A stretch of DNA of 64,000 bases from Cephalotus follicularis (GCA_001972305.1 BDDD01002862.1:121325-185324); one strand, 5' to 3'; positions 1 to 12,429 are shown, counted from the stretch's first letter. Numbers and translations are program-made. Notes: generated by a model from the sequence alone, not told the origin.

Positions 1-920
1 ACTCCCAAACGCTCGCAGCAACGACACTTGTTGCATCAATCTGTAATAGTAGGGGGTTAGCCTTTGTCTTCACTCGGCTAAGTAGTAAAGTCATAAATAC
101 AATTAAGGATTTAAGATAATGCATGTCATGTAATGTATGCAATCGTGGATGCAATACATAGTATCTGATAATAATACATATATATTTTTGTGTATATACA
201 TGTATAACGCCAATAGAGCAAACATGCCGATTGGCTACAATCCAACCATCCAATATGCAGACAAAGGCTACGAAGACATCGCCATCTCCTGGCTCAGATG
301 CTGTACTCCTCACTTTGGTCCCATCTCCCAGACGTCAAGAAGCAGGCCACAATCCAATGTTACTAGCACGCAGCTAAGTAACCAATCCACCATGGGTAAC
401 TCTAGCAAACTCCTGGCACCTAGAGAGAAACTCGCCATTAGCCGTCCATGGCAATCTCCACCATGCGACTAACAGCAACAATCCACAACCCCATTCAAGC
501 CATTTATGAAGATAAATACTTGAAAACATATATATTTATCGAAATATATAACAATCCATTTTCCAAGTAAATCATGCATTATAAAATACTTGAAACAACA
601 TATTTGTCAAAATATTTAACAATCCTTTTAAACTGCATGTTTATTCAAAACATGCTTCAATCCATTTTAAAAATTGTATTTCGGTTTGAACATAGCAATT
701 TATACAAACTAATGATTTATAATAAATCATGGGTGGAACTCCTTAAAAATGATGATTCATTCTTAAAGCAAGTAACAATCCAATTCAATCAACAATCAAC
801 AATCCAGGCTCAATACAATGCAAGTACAACGCAATCATACGCTCAAACGTGCCTAGAGTCGTATCTAGAGTCGTTTCGGAGCTGACGGGTCCAATCCAAG
901 TAAAACCATTCAAAACAGAA

Positions 921-1353
921 GGATAAGCGTCGACACTTATCCTTAGGGCGCCGACGCTTATCACCTCAAAGCGTCAACGTTTCGTGCGTTTAATCCCAGG
1001 CTTAGCATAACTAAATGCGTCGACGCTTTTCCGAAGGCGTCGACGCTTTCTTGATACCAGAAGATATCACTTCAGAAGTCTCCATTCCAGAGGGACATCC
1101 AACCCCCAAACTTACTTGAAATCCCAGAAATCTTACCCGTCGATGTGGTAAGCTCTATAGGTTATCCATGCATATAACCAGTTCATCAATCCATCAACAA
1201 ATCATACTATTATAAGTGACATTTCAGGTACTCGCAAGCAATGTCACATTTCTACAATTATTCGTATAAGGCGTCGACGCTTTCTTGAGAGTCGACGTCT
1301 ACTGTCCATTTCACGCATGAAGGTCGACATTTATCGTGAGCGTCGACGCTTTG
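921..1353. repeat. TCGA-palindrome clusters 1 and 2, T1 left LTR
   Basis: Units of the form GCGTCGACGC lie at 921-1050 and 1268-1353. They usually form pairs about 20 bp apart, as in the two units at 1018-1050. Several are worn by C-to-T or G-to-A changes at CpG (for example GCGTCAACG). The same clusters sit at the same place in the other LTR of this element. Confidence 0.8.
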
Positions 1354-2147
1354 ACAGCCCAGTAGCGTGATTTTCACGTTTTAACCAAAACCAGGGGAAA
1401 CAATCCAATAGACATGCAATCCAGTTTCGATTATTAACTTAGATTACTCATGCATAATTAGTTTGCACATCACAGTAATCATTCCAACAATCCTATCAAT
1501 CCAATCAATTCGCAAAACAACAACAATTCATGCATAATCAATGGCATGAACATTAGCTTAAGTTCCAATTTGCATATATGAAATCACCACAATTCCCCTA
1601 GCTTTTTGTTCCAAGTTAGGAATTAGAATGTCCACCCCTTTAAGTCCTAGAATCCAGCCTCATCAGCCTCAAGGTTCGTCCCGTTGCTGCTAGCCCACAA
1701 GCTTCAAGTTCCAAGCTCCAAAATGCTCAACAATGGTGGAAGTTCCCTTTCCTTCTCTCACTGGTTCCTTTTTAAACTCATTGGTTTCTATCCTTTCTCT
1801 TTTCACAAGTGTTTAGCCGAGAAAGAGGATGAAGAGGGAGGAGTTTTATGCTGGTCACACATCTCTCTTCCTTCTTTGGCCCGTTGCATGCATCTCACAG
1901 GCTCCATTTCCCATTTTCCTCTTTCCTAGTTTTTGTTCTTTTCTTTTCTTTTTGCAGGTGCAGGTGATAAAGGACACATATCCCCCTTGCATGCAATGAC
2001 TGAGGACATGTTTTTGGTGCATGCATGGCGTCTTGTCGCATGGCTAACACGTCTCCCTGTCATGTGAAAGGCGTCTGAATAAAGCTCTACACATGCCCCC
2101 TTGCACCGCGTTTCTGTCAGTATTAGAACGTGCCTGATATTTGACTA

Positions 2148-2303
2148 TAAGCGTCGACGTTTACATGCAGGCGTTGATGCTTATAGCGTTTTACCTCAAA
2201 GGCGTCAACGCTATCCACAGGCGTCGATGTGCATGTACATGCACTTACGTGCGCTTTTTGTTTCAAAGGCGTCGACGCTTTCCTTAAGGCATCGACGCTT
2301 TTA
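2148..2303. repeat. TCGA-palindrome cluster 3, T1 left LTR
   Basis: About six GCGTCGACGC-like units lie in a region that on the minus strand is 200-350 bp from the LTR start, so probably in U3. One unit is followed by a second palindrome, GTGCATGTACATGCAC. The matching cluster in the right LTR is at 12096-12228. Confidence 0.8.
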
Positions 2304-2502
2304 GCCTCAAACTGCACCGTTTGGCTTGAAATGCTTTTCTAACATTCTTTTAACAATTCCATATCATTCTTCTTCCAAAATTCAACGTCGTTAAAGTTAG
2401 GAAAACATCATCAAAGTCGGGAATTCTGACATTCTTGTTAATTCGCAACAGAGTTTCATTTCAAATTTAAATATTACAATAATAAAAATCCTGGGCGTTA
2501 CA

Positions 2503-2515
2503 TCCACCCCTCCTT
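2503..2515 (-). other. polypurine tract of T1
   Basis: On the minus strand this reads AAGGAGGGGTGGA and touches the TG that opens the 3' LTR. This is the position and composition of the plus-strand primer of an LTR retrotransposon. Confidence 0.75.
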
Positions 2516-2536
2516 CAAGGAATTTAGTCCTCGAAA

Positions 2537-4043
2537 TTAAACAATACTAAAATAAATGCGGGTAACGCTCTCGGATATCATCCTCATTTCCCAAGTAGCC
2601 TCATCCGGTCTGTGAAACTGCCATTGAACCTTCACCATGGAAATGGTTCGGTTCCTCAATGCTCTCGTCTTCCAATCTAGAATCCGCACCGGTAAGTCCT
2701 CGCAAGATAGGTCATCTTGCACAGCAACTGAATCGTGATCCAAGATGTGTGTAGGATCCTGGATGTAGCCTCGCAACATCGAGACATGGAAGACATCATG
2801 TACATTCGATAGTGCAGGAGGCAATGCGAGCTGATAAGCAACCTCCCTGACTCTCTCTAAGATCTCGAAGGGACCAATGTAGCGTGGAGCTAACTTGCCC
2901 TTCTTCCCGAATCTTTGTACCCCCTTCCACAGAGATACCTTCAAGAACACGTGATCTCCCACATCGAAGGTGAACGGCCTCCTTTTCACACTGTCGACAT
3001 AACTCTTTTGCTGACTCTGAGCTGCTAGTAACTTCTCTTTGATGAACTTGACTTTCTCCAAAGTCTCCTCCACTAAATCCAACCCAAGCAACTATCCCTC
3101 ACCAACCTCATCCCAACAGATGGGTGATCTACCCTTCCTCCCATATGGTGCCTCGTACGGGGCCATACTAATACTCGAGTGATAGCTGTTGTTGTATGAA
3201 AACTCTATCAAAGGAATATGGTCCTCCCAAGTACCCACAAAATCGATCACACAAGCCCGGAGCATATCCTCCAAGGTCTGGATGGTACACTCTGACTGTC
3301 CATCTGTTTGCGGTGAAATGCTGTGCTGAGATTCAATCTCGTTCCGAAGGCAGTCTGGAATCTCTTCCAAAAGTTGGAAGTAAAGATCGAATCCCGATCA
3401 CACACGATGCTCACTGGCACACCATGTAGTCTCACAATCTCCTTCACATATAATCGAGCCAACTTGCTCGCCCAGTCCGTGACATGCATAGGCAGAAAAT
3501 GAGCTGACTTTGTGAGTCTATCCACAATAGCCCACACTGCATTATGACGATGCCTAGTCAGTGGAAATCCAGAAACAAAGTCCATAGTGATGTGTTCCTA
3601 TTTCCACTCTGTAATCGGAAATGGCTGTAACAATCTTGCCGACTTTTGGTGTTCCGTCTTGACTTTCTGGCAAGTCAAACACTTCGCAACATACTCAGCA
3701 ATGTCTTTCTTCATACCGGACCACCAATAGTTCCTCTTCATGTCTTGGTACATCTTCGTGCTGCCAGGATGAATGCTGTACAAAGATTTATGAGCCTCAG
3801 ACAGTAATGCATCCTTCAACCATTCTCATTCGGAAGACAAACCCGTCATCGGAATCTCAATATACCATCTGCATGCATCCAAAAATCAGACTCCGGTCCT
3901 AGATTCTCTTGAATCTTCTGTAACTCCGGATCATACAGCTGAGCATTCTTTATTTCGTTAAGTAATGCTGGCTGTGCTTGAAGACTAGCGATAAAAACAC
4001 CCGGTGACTGTGTAAATGGTGTCCACCTCTGAAAGTCTTCCAA
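2537..4043 (-). pseudogene. T1 integrase with C-terminal chromodomain-like module (broken)
   Basis: Integrase of a Ty3/gypsy chromovirus, which would insert element cDNA into chromatin. From N to C: the zinc-binding region (HPGSTKMYQDMKRNYWW then CLTC, 3819-3598); the catalytic core beginning MDFVSGFP with the Asp of CDRD (3585-3247); then, after a frameshift, the segment with [16 protein letters not shown] holding the expected Glu region (3370-3092); and the GPFEILERV and HDVFHVSMLR linker, ending in a chromodomain-like tail with VKVQWQFHRPDEATWE (3091-2537). Frameshifts or stops near 3820-3845, 3590 and 3300, plus a stop at 3091, break the reading frame. The tail and core resemble the Tekay/Del lineage, whose chromodomain is thought to steer insertion into heterochromatin. 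The lineage call is from memory of the family, not a search. Confidence 0.85.
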
Positions 4044-4049
4044 CAGTTT

Positions 4050-5899
4050 TCATTGAGATACCATCGTACTAGCTAACATGACTTTACGACTCAATGCATC
4101 TGCGACTACATTCGCCTTCCCAGGGTGATACCGAATGTTACAGTCATAGTCATTAAAGAACTCCACCCATCTCCACTGCCTCATATTCAATGCCTCTTCA
4201 CAAAACAGGTATCTCAAACTCTTGTCATCAGTGAAAATCTCAAACTGCGCCCCATACAAGTAATGCATCCATTTCTGAAGAGCAAACACAATCGCAGCTA
4301 GTTCAAGATCATGCGTCGGGTAATTTTCCTCATATGGCTTCAACTTCCTCAAAGCATATGCAATCGCTCTGCCTCGTTGCATTAATACACAACCCAATCC
4401 CTTACCCGAAGCATCACTGTAAACCGCAAGATCCTCGTTACCCTCGGGCAACGCCAAAATAGGAGCAGTAATAGACCGGTCCTTCAACTCTCTGAAGCTG
4501 CACTCACAATCCTCATCCCAAATGAACAAAGTCTTCTTTTGAGTCAACTTCATCAATGGCACCGCAATCCTCGAAAAGTTCTGGATAAACCTCCGATAGT
4601 AACCCGCCAAGCCAAGAAAACTGCGCACCTCAGTCACGTTCCTTGGTTGCGGCCAATCTCGCACCACCTCAGTCTTTGACGGATCTACAGCCAAACCCTC
4701 TCTAGATACAATGTGACTGAGAAAGATCACATGGTCCAGCCAAAATTCGCACTTGCCGAACTTGGCATACAGCTGTTGTGCTCTAAGAATCTGCAAGACC
4801 AACCTCAGGTGGCATGCATGCTCCTCCTCGCTCCTCGAGTATACCAATATGTCGTCAATGAACACAACGACAAACTGGTCTAGATACGGTCGAAATACGT
4901 CATTCATCAATGACATGAATGCGACCGGTGCGTTGGTGACACCAAACGACATTACTAGGAACTCGTAGTGACCATACCTCATCCGAAAGGCAATCTTCTC
5001 AATGTTTCCTTCCCAAACTCTAAGCTGATGGTAACCTGAGATCAAATCGAGTTTGGAAAACACCCTCGACCTTTGCAACTGGTCGAATAAATCCTCAATG
5101 TGTGGAAGATGATACTTGTTCTTAATGGTGGCTTTATTCAACATCCGGTAGTCGATGCAAAGTCTCATCGACCCATCCTTCTTCTTCACAAATAATATAG
5201 GCGCACCCCACGGAGAAACACTGGGTCGGATAAAACCTTTATCAATCAGATCTTGCAACTGCAATTTTAACTCTCTCAACTCTGCAGGAGCCATCCGATA
5301 AGGTGCTTTAGAGATAGGAGCCGTTCTAGGCAAAAGATCAATAGCAAACTCCATACTCCTCTTCGGTGGTAAAGACCCTAAGTCTGTAGAAAACACATCC
5401 AGAAATTCACTTACGACAAAAATTTCTTCAATATTCATACCTTTCTCCTTTCTGTTGTCAATCACGTAAGCCAAACACCCTTCACATCCCTTTTCCAGAT
5501 ACTTCGACGCACGAATGTAAGATATGATCGATGTTGAAAATCCCTTGTCCCCCTTGAACTGAAATGTAGTCCCATCGGGTAGACTAAAATCCACTGTCTT
5601 GTTGTAGCAGTCCATGTGGGCACGATGGGCTGACAACCAATCCATTCCCAGAATGACGTCGAAGTCATAGATGGGCAACACAATCAAGTCAGCATATACA
5701 GAAATGCCTGCAATAGATAGTTCACAACTCCTATACACAGAATTTGTATACATGGAATTCCTGCAGGTGTACTCACATCGAGCATATATGACATACTGTC
5801 AGGTATCATATCTAAACATGATGCAAATCGTGAAGCAATGAATGAATGAGATGCTCTAGGATCCATCAATATTCTAGCAAAAAAACCACAAACATGCAA
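4050..5899 (-). pseudogene. T1 protease - reverse transcriptase - RNase H (broken)
   Basis: The middle of the pol polyprotein. The protease comes first (5899 downward), with MDPRASHSFIA at its active site. Chromoviruses usually have D-P/S-G-A/S here, so the glycine is changed to arginine. LGMDWLSAH follows in the next frame. A 567-codon open stretch (5753-4050) then carries reverse transcriptase with [43 protein letters not shown] and the catalytic [10 protein letters not shown]. RNase H follows with [13 protein letters not shown] and [11 protein letters not shown]. The RT-RNase H part is long and its catalytic aspartates are kept, so this is a fairly young copy. The frame is lost at the junction with the protease and before the integrase. 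Confidence 0.9.
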
Positions 5900-5939
5900 T
5901 GTACCTCCAACAACATAAGTAGACTATGGAACCTCTGTT

Positions 5940-7168
5940 TCAGTAAGGGTGAAAACTCTACCTTTTGCGATACCCTTGTCGGTGTCTCTACGCTGTGAAG
6001 GTCCGGCGGTAGCACTACAACTCGCAGGTCCTGTCGGTGCTGTCGCTTGCCCCCTCGGGCAATTCCTCGCCATGTGCCCAGTTGTCCCACACCTTAAGCA
6101 CAATCCATTTTTCTTCCAACAATCCTTCTACTGGTGGCCCGCACGACCACAATGATATCAAACTCCAGTCTGTGCATTACTCCCCTGACTAGAAGTACCC
6201 TGTGAAGCTGTCTGTTGAGATCTGTTCTTGGATGATTTTGTCAGGGATTCACCATCCTGCCATTTCGAGGAAGCCGGTCTGGATTGTGTTGGGCTCTACT
6301 TATTCTGTTGTGCACGGGCCCTCTATGCTTGGTCCTCACTGGATATACTCTCCATCAGTCTCGCCTTCTGAACGACCTCAGCAAAAGTCCCCAGCTCCAT
6401 AGCTCTGATCCTTGACCGAAGATACGGTCTCAGACCTCTCAAGAACCTCCGTATCCTTTTCTCTTCATCAGCTACCAGATAAGATGAGTGTCTGGCCAGC
6501 TCCATAAACCTTGCCTGATATTCTATCACTGTCATCTCCCCCTATCGTAGCTCCAATAACTCCATCTCCCGTCGCTCTTGCTCAATCCGAGGAACATAAG
6601 TCTCTAGAAAATCTGTCTGAAACCTAGCCCAAGTACTGTCGAGCCTTATGGACTCCCATTTTTCTTTAACCATTTCCCACCAGTGGGTGGCCTCTCCCCA
6701 TAGACAATATACGACAAACTTTAATTTCTAATCGTCTGAACAGTCCATCACTTCAAATATTTTCTCCATATCCTGTAGACATATTTCCACAATGGTGGCA
6801 TCGAGCTCCTCTCAGAAACTGGGTGGATTCTGCAGCATGAACCTTTCAAGGTTCCTGCCGAACTGATTACCATCCTCCCCCGGGCAGTGGTCAGGAGCTC
6901 TATGTCGTGGTCGAGCTTGCGCGTAGTATTGACACATCTCCTCTACATTATCCATATTGAAGGCCATCTGCTGCAGAAAATAATCCGCAATGCGGGTCAT
7001 CGGATCCCTCTCATCTTGGGGAACATTCACCCCTTGCGGAACATCCGTCTCCTCAGGGGAATTTGCCCCAGCAGCTCTAGCTCTAGCGCGTGTTCTTCTT
7101 CTGTCCATTATGTCTCCTATAAGGAAATGATATAAACTATCATCAGGAAACATTTCATTAATTTCCAA
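5940..7168 (-). pseudogene. T1 gag (broken)
   Basis: Gag-like coding remains that start about 33 bp downstream of the primer-binding site. The N-terminal part (7168-6812) ends in a region corresponding to the chromovirus capsid start. A second open piece (6535-6323) has TVIEYQARFMELARHSSYLVADEEKRIRRFLRGLRP, typical of the gypsy gag domain (quoted as a feature of positions 6535-6430). A CCHC zinc knuckle, CLRCGTTGHMARNC, lies at about 6110-6060. Frames change between the pieces and a stop precedes the protease, so no full Gag could be made. Confidence 0.8.
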
Positions 7169-7200
7169 GGAGAATATCCTACCTAAGCATATATGGAATA

Positions 7201-7213
7201 TGCTCTGATACCA
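7201..7213 (-). other. primer-binding site, initiator tRNA-Met type
   Basis: On the minus strand this reads TGGTATCAGAGCA, complementary to the 3' end of initiator tRNA-Met, the usual primer of plant gypsy chromoviruses. It lies four bases from the 5' LTR edge at 7218, which fixes the orientation of T1. Confidence 0.9.
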
Positions 7214-7277
7214 CTGTTGTCACACCCCGTTTTCCATAAGACAACGTTAAAGCGGTAAAGGCAATCAACATAACATT

Positions 7278-9652
7278 TGTAACACCTCGCGCCTGCAGGG
7301 CAGACACGTGGCATTACTCCCAATCCAATACACAATACAGTGGTCGGGACTAGCAATATAAAAATGCAGAAAAACTTAAAACTTTGCAATACATATCATT
7401 GTGCAGAAGATACAATACAATAAACCATCCATATAGTACAAATCCTTTACAATAACAATCTTTTACAGTACAATACATTTCAATCCTTTCACTACAATGT
7501 CTCATAACCAGCTCTGCAATACCCAATCAGTCGTGCAATCAAATCGAGTCTTCAATCCTTCTGTCCGCTGCTACCTACTACCCTACCTATGCCGCACACA
7601 AAATGTACAACACAGCCCCACCCCAAAGGATGGAGTTAGCCACACTGGCTAAGCAGAAACCTCAATGTGCAATATCGGTGGCAATCTATGCAATATCAAT
7701 GTGCGGTGTATAATATCAATGCATGACATGGCAAATGCATATGTACTGTTGGCGATCAGACTATCCGTATGACACTGGCCCATAACAGAGCATATGGATA
7801 GGATCTATAACAATCAATCAATGGCAGACACTCAGTGGTGGTGCATCAAACACCCAATCAATCAATCATATCCTATAGAGCATGCAACCTCGGGTCAGTA
7901 CAATGTCAATCAATAGCAATGATCAATCCCATGGAAGGTAGTCCTTCAAAAAAGGTGGGAGATCTATCTACTGTTCTCAGACTGATCAGGTCTGGAACTC
8001 GTAGATCTTCCAGCCTATGGTTGGGTCAATACAATATCGTTGAGCTACAACCGAGGGAGCTACTGTTACCGTTAGGGAGCTAGAGCCCTCAAGGGAGCAT
8101 CAATCGTCAATCAATACAATAATGCTCGTCAGCAGGTTAATACAATCCAATAAATGATACGATCGACAGAATAGGTGGACAGAGTCAACAACCTAACATG
8201 CCGACACGAATCATAAGGTCGCTCTATAGGATCCATACAATACAATCAATCAATCTGTCAGTATAATGCCGATAAGTGGTGATGTCTAATGGAGAAATGG
8301 GAATGAGTGTCCAACGTTCCGAATTTAGACTTACAACACTTATGGCTCAATCAATCAATCAATTAATTAATCAATCAGTCAGTCAGTAGCCAATAGACGG
8401 TGACAATCGAATCAACGAGATAGAAAGGAATGTCTATCCGGTTGATGAAAGTCACTGGATCGTCGCCTATGGCTCACTCTGTCACTTTATCAATTTATCA
8501 ATTCAATCTTTGAAAACTATAGAAAACTGTGTTTCAAACGCTTGAATACCTCAAGTGAGGCTCCGGTCAAGCGGCAATGTGAAAAGGAGTTGAAAACTAG
8601 CTTTAAAACAATTAAAAGTTCCATTCAGCCCGAAAGGCGTCGTTGTCCTTGGCCAAAGACATCGATGCGTATCAGGGCATTCTCTTAAAATGATAGAAGG
8701 ACATCGACGTCTTTGAAAGACATCAATGTCTTTCTCTATTTGTATAGAGATATGGCCGAAGGACGTCGATGTCTTTGAACAAAGACGTCGACGCGATTCA
8801 ATAAAAATAGCCTGGGAATGCGCATCGATGTTCAGCATCGATGTCTTTCCTGGGGAGAAGACATCTCAAGGAAAAGACGTCGATGTCTTTGCTGCGGAAT
8901 CAAGGATACAACATTCTAAAGCGAAAGACATCGACGTCCATGGGTTGGGGTCGATGTCTTTGCTAGACAGGGTCAAGTTTTGTGTAGAAAAAGTGGTCAA
9001 TCTCAAGTCAAAATCCAATTTAAAGCCATTCTTTGAAAACTAAGGGTTAAAATCAATCATTTAAGGTTAGTAAAACTTGTTACAACCTTCTAAATTCAGT
9101 TTCAATCCTCCTAGATTAGTTAGATCAAGGAAATCAATAAAAACCCTAGTTTTTCAATTCAATGCAATACAATCACTCAATTCAATCAATCATTCAATCA
9201 ATTATGCAATTAAGCAATAGGCAATCAAGTAGGGAAGTCCTACCTCTAACGAAGCTTCAAAGTTGAGCTAACGATCGGTCAATGACCGGAAATACTCAAG
9301 AATAGGCTGCTATGTCACTCAATCGGCAACCCACACTTGCAATCGGTATCCTTGTTGAAGGAGATGCAATCCGGCTGCTAGGGAGATGGAGGGAGGCTGC
9401 CAGCAAGAGAGAGAGGGAGAAGGATAGAGAGAGGGAGAAGAATGAAAGAATGAGAGAATGAGAGTGAGAAATTGACTTATACAGTCAATTTGACCAACTC
9501 TCCGAAACTCAGCCCAAAACCTCGACTATACATGCATATAATCAATACAATAACAATAGGTATAGGAATATCTCAATTCAATACAATTTGATACGGTCCA
9601 ATATGGTACAATGTATGCATGAACAGTACAAAAGGGAATTCGGGTCGTCACA
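7278..9652 (-). mobile_element. solo LTR S1 nested in the T1 LTR
   Basis: A 2375-bp TG...CA element flanked by a perfect 5-bp target-site duplication, ACATT, at 7273-7277 and 9653-9657. It contains no coding domains and no primer site, as expected after recombination between two LTRs. Its left edge (TGTAACACC, then CACGTGGCAT) resembles the left edge of the gypsy LTR at 52044, which suggests a chromovirus LTR on the minus strand. The middle is very rich in CAAT/ATCA words (8340-8390). A GA-rich tract lies at 9403-9460. Confidence 0.92.
8635..8962. repeat. TCGA-palindrome array in solo LTR S1
   Basis: About ten units of the form AAAGACGTCGATGTCTTT. Centre-to-centre spacings include 19 bp (8705 to 8724) and 22 bp (8767 to 8789). 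Units range from GACGTCGACG to GACATCGATGTC, the series expected from loss of methylated CpG. Confidence 0.85.
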
Positions 9653-10868
9653 ACATTATCCAGCTCATGCAATTTTACGAATAAATAAAAACTTGCGAAA
9701 GCATCATATAAATAAGCTGAATTTAAACACGTGTCACGCATCCCATACTACGTGACACTAAATTGTTCCATAACAATTCCCAAAATAAAGGTCGATTGCC
9801 CTCAAACGGAGCGTGATACTAAATACGATTACAAAATTCCATTATCCAGGATAAACATATTATCCGTTAAGTACAAAACCCAAATATAAATAACCATTGT
9901 TCATTGACACAATTAAAATACAAGATATGACATATCAGTCTTCTCTTCACTCCCAAACGCTCGCAACAACAATACCTGTTGCATCAATCTGTAATAGTAG
10001 GGGGTTAACCTTTGTCCTCACTCGACTAAGTAGTAAAGTCATAAATACAATTCAGGATTTAAGATAATGCATGTCATGTAATGTATGCAATCGTGGATGC
10101 AATACATAGTATCTAATAATAATACATATATATTTTTGTGTATATACATGTATAACGCCAATAGAGCAAACATGCCGATTGGCTACAATCCAACAATCCA
10201 ATATGCAGACAAATGCTACGAAGACATCGCCACCTCTTGGCTCAGATGTTGTACTCCTCACTCCGGTTTCGTCCCCCGAACGACACGAAGCAGGCCACAA
10301 TCCAATGTTACTAGCACGCAGCTAAGTAACCAATCCACCATGGGTAACTCTAGCCAACTCCTGGCACCTAGAGAGAAACCCACCATTAGCCGTCCATGGC
10401 AATCTCCACCATGCGACTAACAGCGACAATCCACAATCCAATTCAAGCCATTTATGAAGATAAATACTTGAGAACATATATATTTGTCAAAATATATAAC
10501 AATCCATTTTCCAAGTAAATCATGCATTATAAAATACTTGAAACAACATATTTGTCAAAATATGTAACAATCCTTTTAAACTGCATGTTTATTCAAAACA
10601 TGCTTCAATCCATTTTCAAAATTATATTTCGGTTTGAACATAGCAATTTATACAAAATAATGATTTATAATAAATCATGGGTGCAACTCCCTAAAAATGA
10701 TGATTCATTCTTATAGCAAGTAACAATCCAATTCAATCAACAATCCATAATCCAGGCTCAATACAATGCAAGTGCAATACAATCATACGCTCAAACATGC
10801 CTAGAGTTGTATCTAGAGTCGTTTCGGAGCTAACGGGTCCAATCCAAGTAAAACCATTCAAAACAGGA

Positions 10869-11300
10869 GGATAAGCGTCGACGCTTATCCTCAGGGCGTC
10901 GACGCTTATCACCTCAAAGTGTCAACGTTTCGTGCGTTTAATCGGCTTAGCAGAACTAAAGGCGTCGACGCCTTTCCAAAGGTGTCGACGCTTTCGTGAT
11001 ACCAGAAGATATCACTTCAGCAGTCTCCATTCCAGGGGGGAATCCAACCCCCAAACTTACATGAAATCCCAAAAATCTTACCCACCAATGTGGTAAGCTC
11101 TACAGGTTATCCATGCATATAACCAGTTCATCAATCCATCAACAAATCATACTATTATAAGTGACATTTCAGGCACTCGCGGCAACGTCACATTTCTGCA
11201 ATTATTCGTATAAGGCGTCGATGCTTTCTTGAGCGTCGACGTTTACTGTCCATTTCACGCATGAAGGTGTCGACGCTTATCATGAGCGTCGACGCTTTGA
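10869..11300. repeat. TCGA-palindrome clusters 1 and 2, T1 right LTR
   Basis: The first unit, 10869-10890, is a perfect 22-bp palindrome centred on GCGTCGACGC, and a second unit is centred 21 bp on. 10958-10975 is a perfect 18-bp palindrome, AAAGGCGTCGACGCCTTT, with its partner 20 bp away. In the second cluster (11212-11300) the pairs are 18 and 19 bp apart. These copies are better kept than those in the left LTR. Confidence 0.85.
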
Positions 11301-12095
11301 CAGCCCAGTAGCGTCATTTTCGCGTTTTAACCAAAACCAGGGGAAACAATCCAATAGACATGAAATCCAGTTTCGATTATTAACTTAGATTACTCATGCA
11401 TAATTAGTTTGCACATCACAGTAATCATTCCAACAATCCGATCAATCCAATCAATTCACAAAACAACAACAATTCATGCATAATTAATGGCATGAACATT
11501 AGCTTAAGTTCCAATTTGCATATATGAAATCACCACAATTCCCCTACCTTTTTTTTTTCCAAGTTAGGAACTAGAATGTTCACCCCTTTAAGTCCTAGAA
11601 TTCGGCCTCGGCAGCCTCAAGGTTCGTCCCGTTGCTGCTAGCCCACTAGCTTCAAGTTCCAAGCTCCAAAATGCTCAACAATGGTGGAAGTTCCCTTTCC
11701 TTCTCTCACTGGTTCCTTTTTAAACTCACTGGTTTCTCTCCTTTCTCTTTTCACAAGTGTTTAGCCGAGAAAGAGGATGAAGAGGGAGGCCTTTTATGCT
11801 GGTCACACATCTCTCCTCATTCTCTGGCCCGTTGCATGCATCTCACAGGCTCCATTTCCCATTTTCCTCTTTCCCATTTTGTGTTCTTTTCTTTTTTTTT
11901 TGCAAGTGCAGGTGATGAAGGACACCTATCCCCCTTGCATGCAATGACTGAGGACATGTGTTTAGTGCATGCCTGGCGTCTTGCCGCATGGCTAACACGT
12001 CTCCCTGTCATGTGAAGGCGTCTGAATAAAGCTCTACACATGCCCCCTTCCACCGCGTTTCTGTCAGTATTAGAACGTGCCTGATATTCGACTCT

Positions 12096-12228
12096 AAGCG
12101 TCGACGTTTACATGCAGGCGTCGACGCTTATAGCGTTTTACCTCAAAGGCGTCGACGCTATCCACAGGCGTCGACGTGCATGTACATGCACTTACGTGCG
12201 CTTTTTGTTTCAAAGACGTCGACGCGTT
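12096..12228. repeat. TCGA-palindrome cluster 3, T1 right LTR
   Basis: Five units centred near 12102, 12122, 12153, 12172 and 12220, most of them GCGTCGACG. On the element's own strand they lie about 200-330 bp from the LTR start, where U3 enhancers and the promoter are expected. Confidence 0.8.
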
Positions 12229-12429
12229 TAGCCTAAAACTGCACCGTTTGGCTTGAAATGCTTTTATAACATTCTTTTAACAATTCCATATCATTCTTCT
12301 TCCAAAATTCAACGTCTTTAAAGTTTGGAAAACATCCTCAAAGTCGGGATTTTCGACATCCTCATTAATTCGCAACAGAGTTACATTTCAAATTGAAATA
12401 TTACAGTAATGAAAATCCCGGGCGTTACA

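Larger units (their letters stand above)
1..2502 (-). repeat. 3' LTR (partial) of gypsy element T1
   Basis: This is the downstream LTR of the minus-strand chromovirus that ends at 12429. It matches 9949-12429 almost base for base, with scattered substitutions and small indels. Read on the minus strand it begins at 2502 with TGTAACGCCC, directly after a purine-rich tract. Its other end lies before the window, so its target-site duplication cannot be checked. It holds three clusters of TCGA-centred palindromes. Short open frames inside it are not conserved as protein and are not annotated. Confidence 0.9.
7218..12429 (-). repeat. 5' LTR of gypsy element T1, interrupted
   Basis: The LTR occupies 7218-7277 and 9658-12429, about 2.83 kb once the nested insertion and one copy of its target duplication are removed. 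Plus-strand edges are TGTCACACCCCG at 7218 and GGGCGTTACA ending at 12429, and both are shared with the diverged solo LTR at 45305-46695. The stretch 9949-12429 pairs with 1-2502. The five bases after 12429 are TAACA, but the matching left duplication is outside the window. Confidence 0.9.

Noticed and set aside
137..885. Open frames repeated at 10085-10716
   Set aside because: They match because they lie in the two LTRs of T1. The differences between copies include stops and do not favour silent changes.
7201..7213. tRNA gene fragment
   Set aside because: Only 13 bases match, at the exact site of a retrotransposon primer-binding sequence. The same holds for 24176-24186 and 61934-61950.
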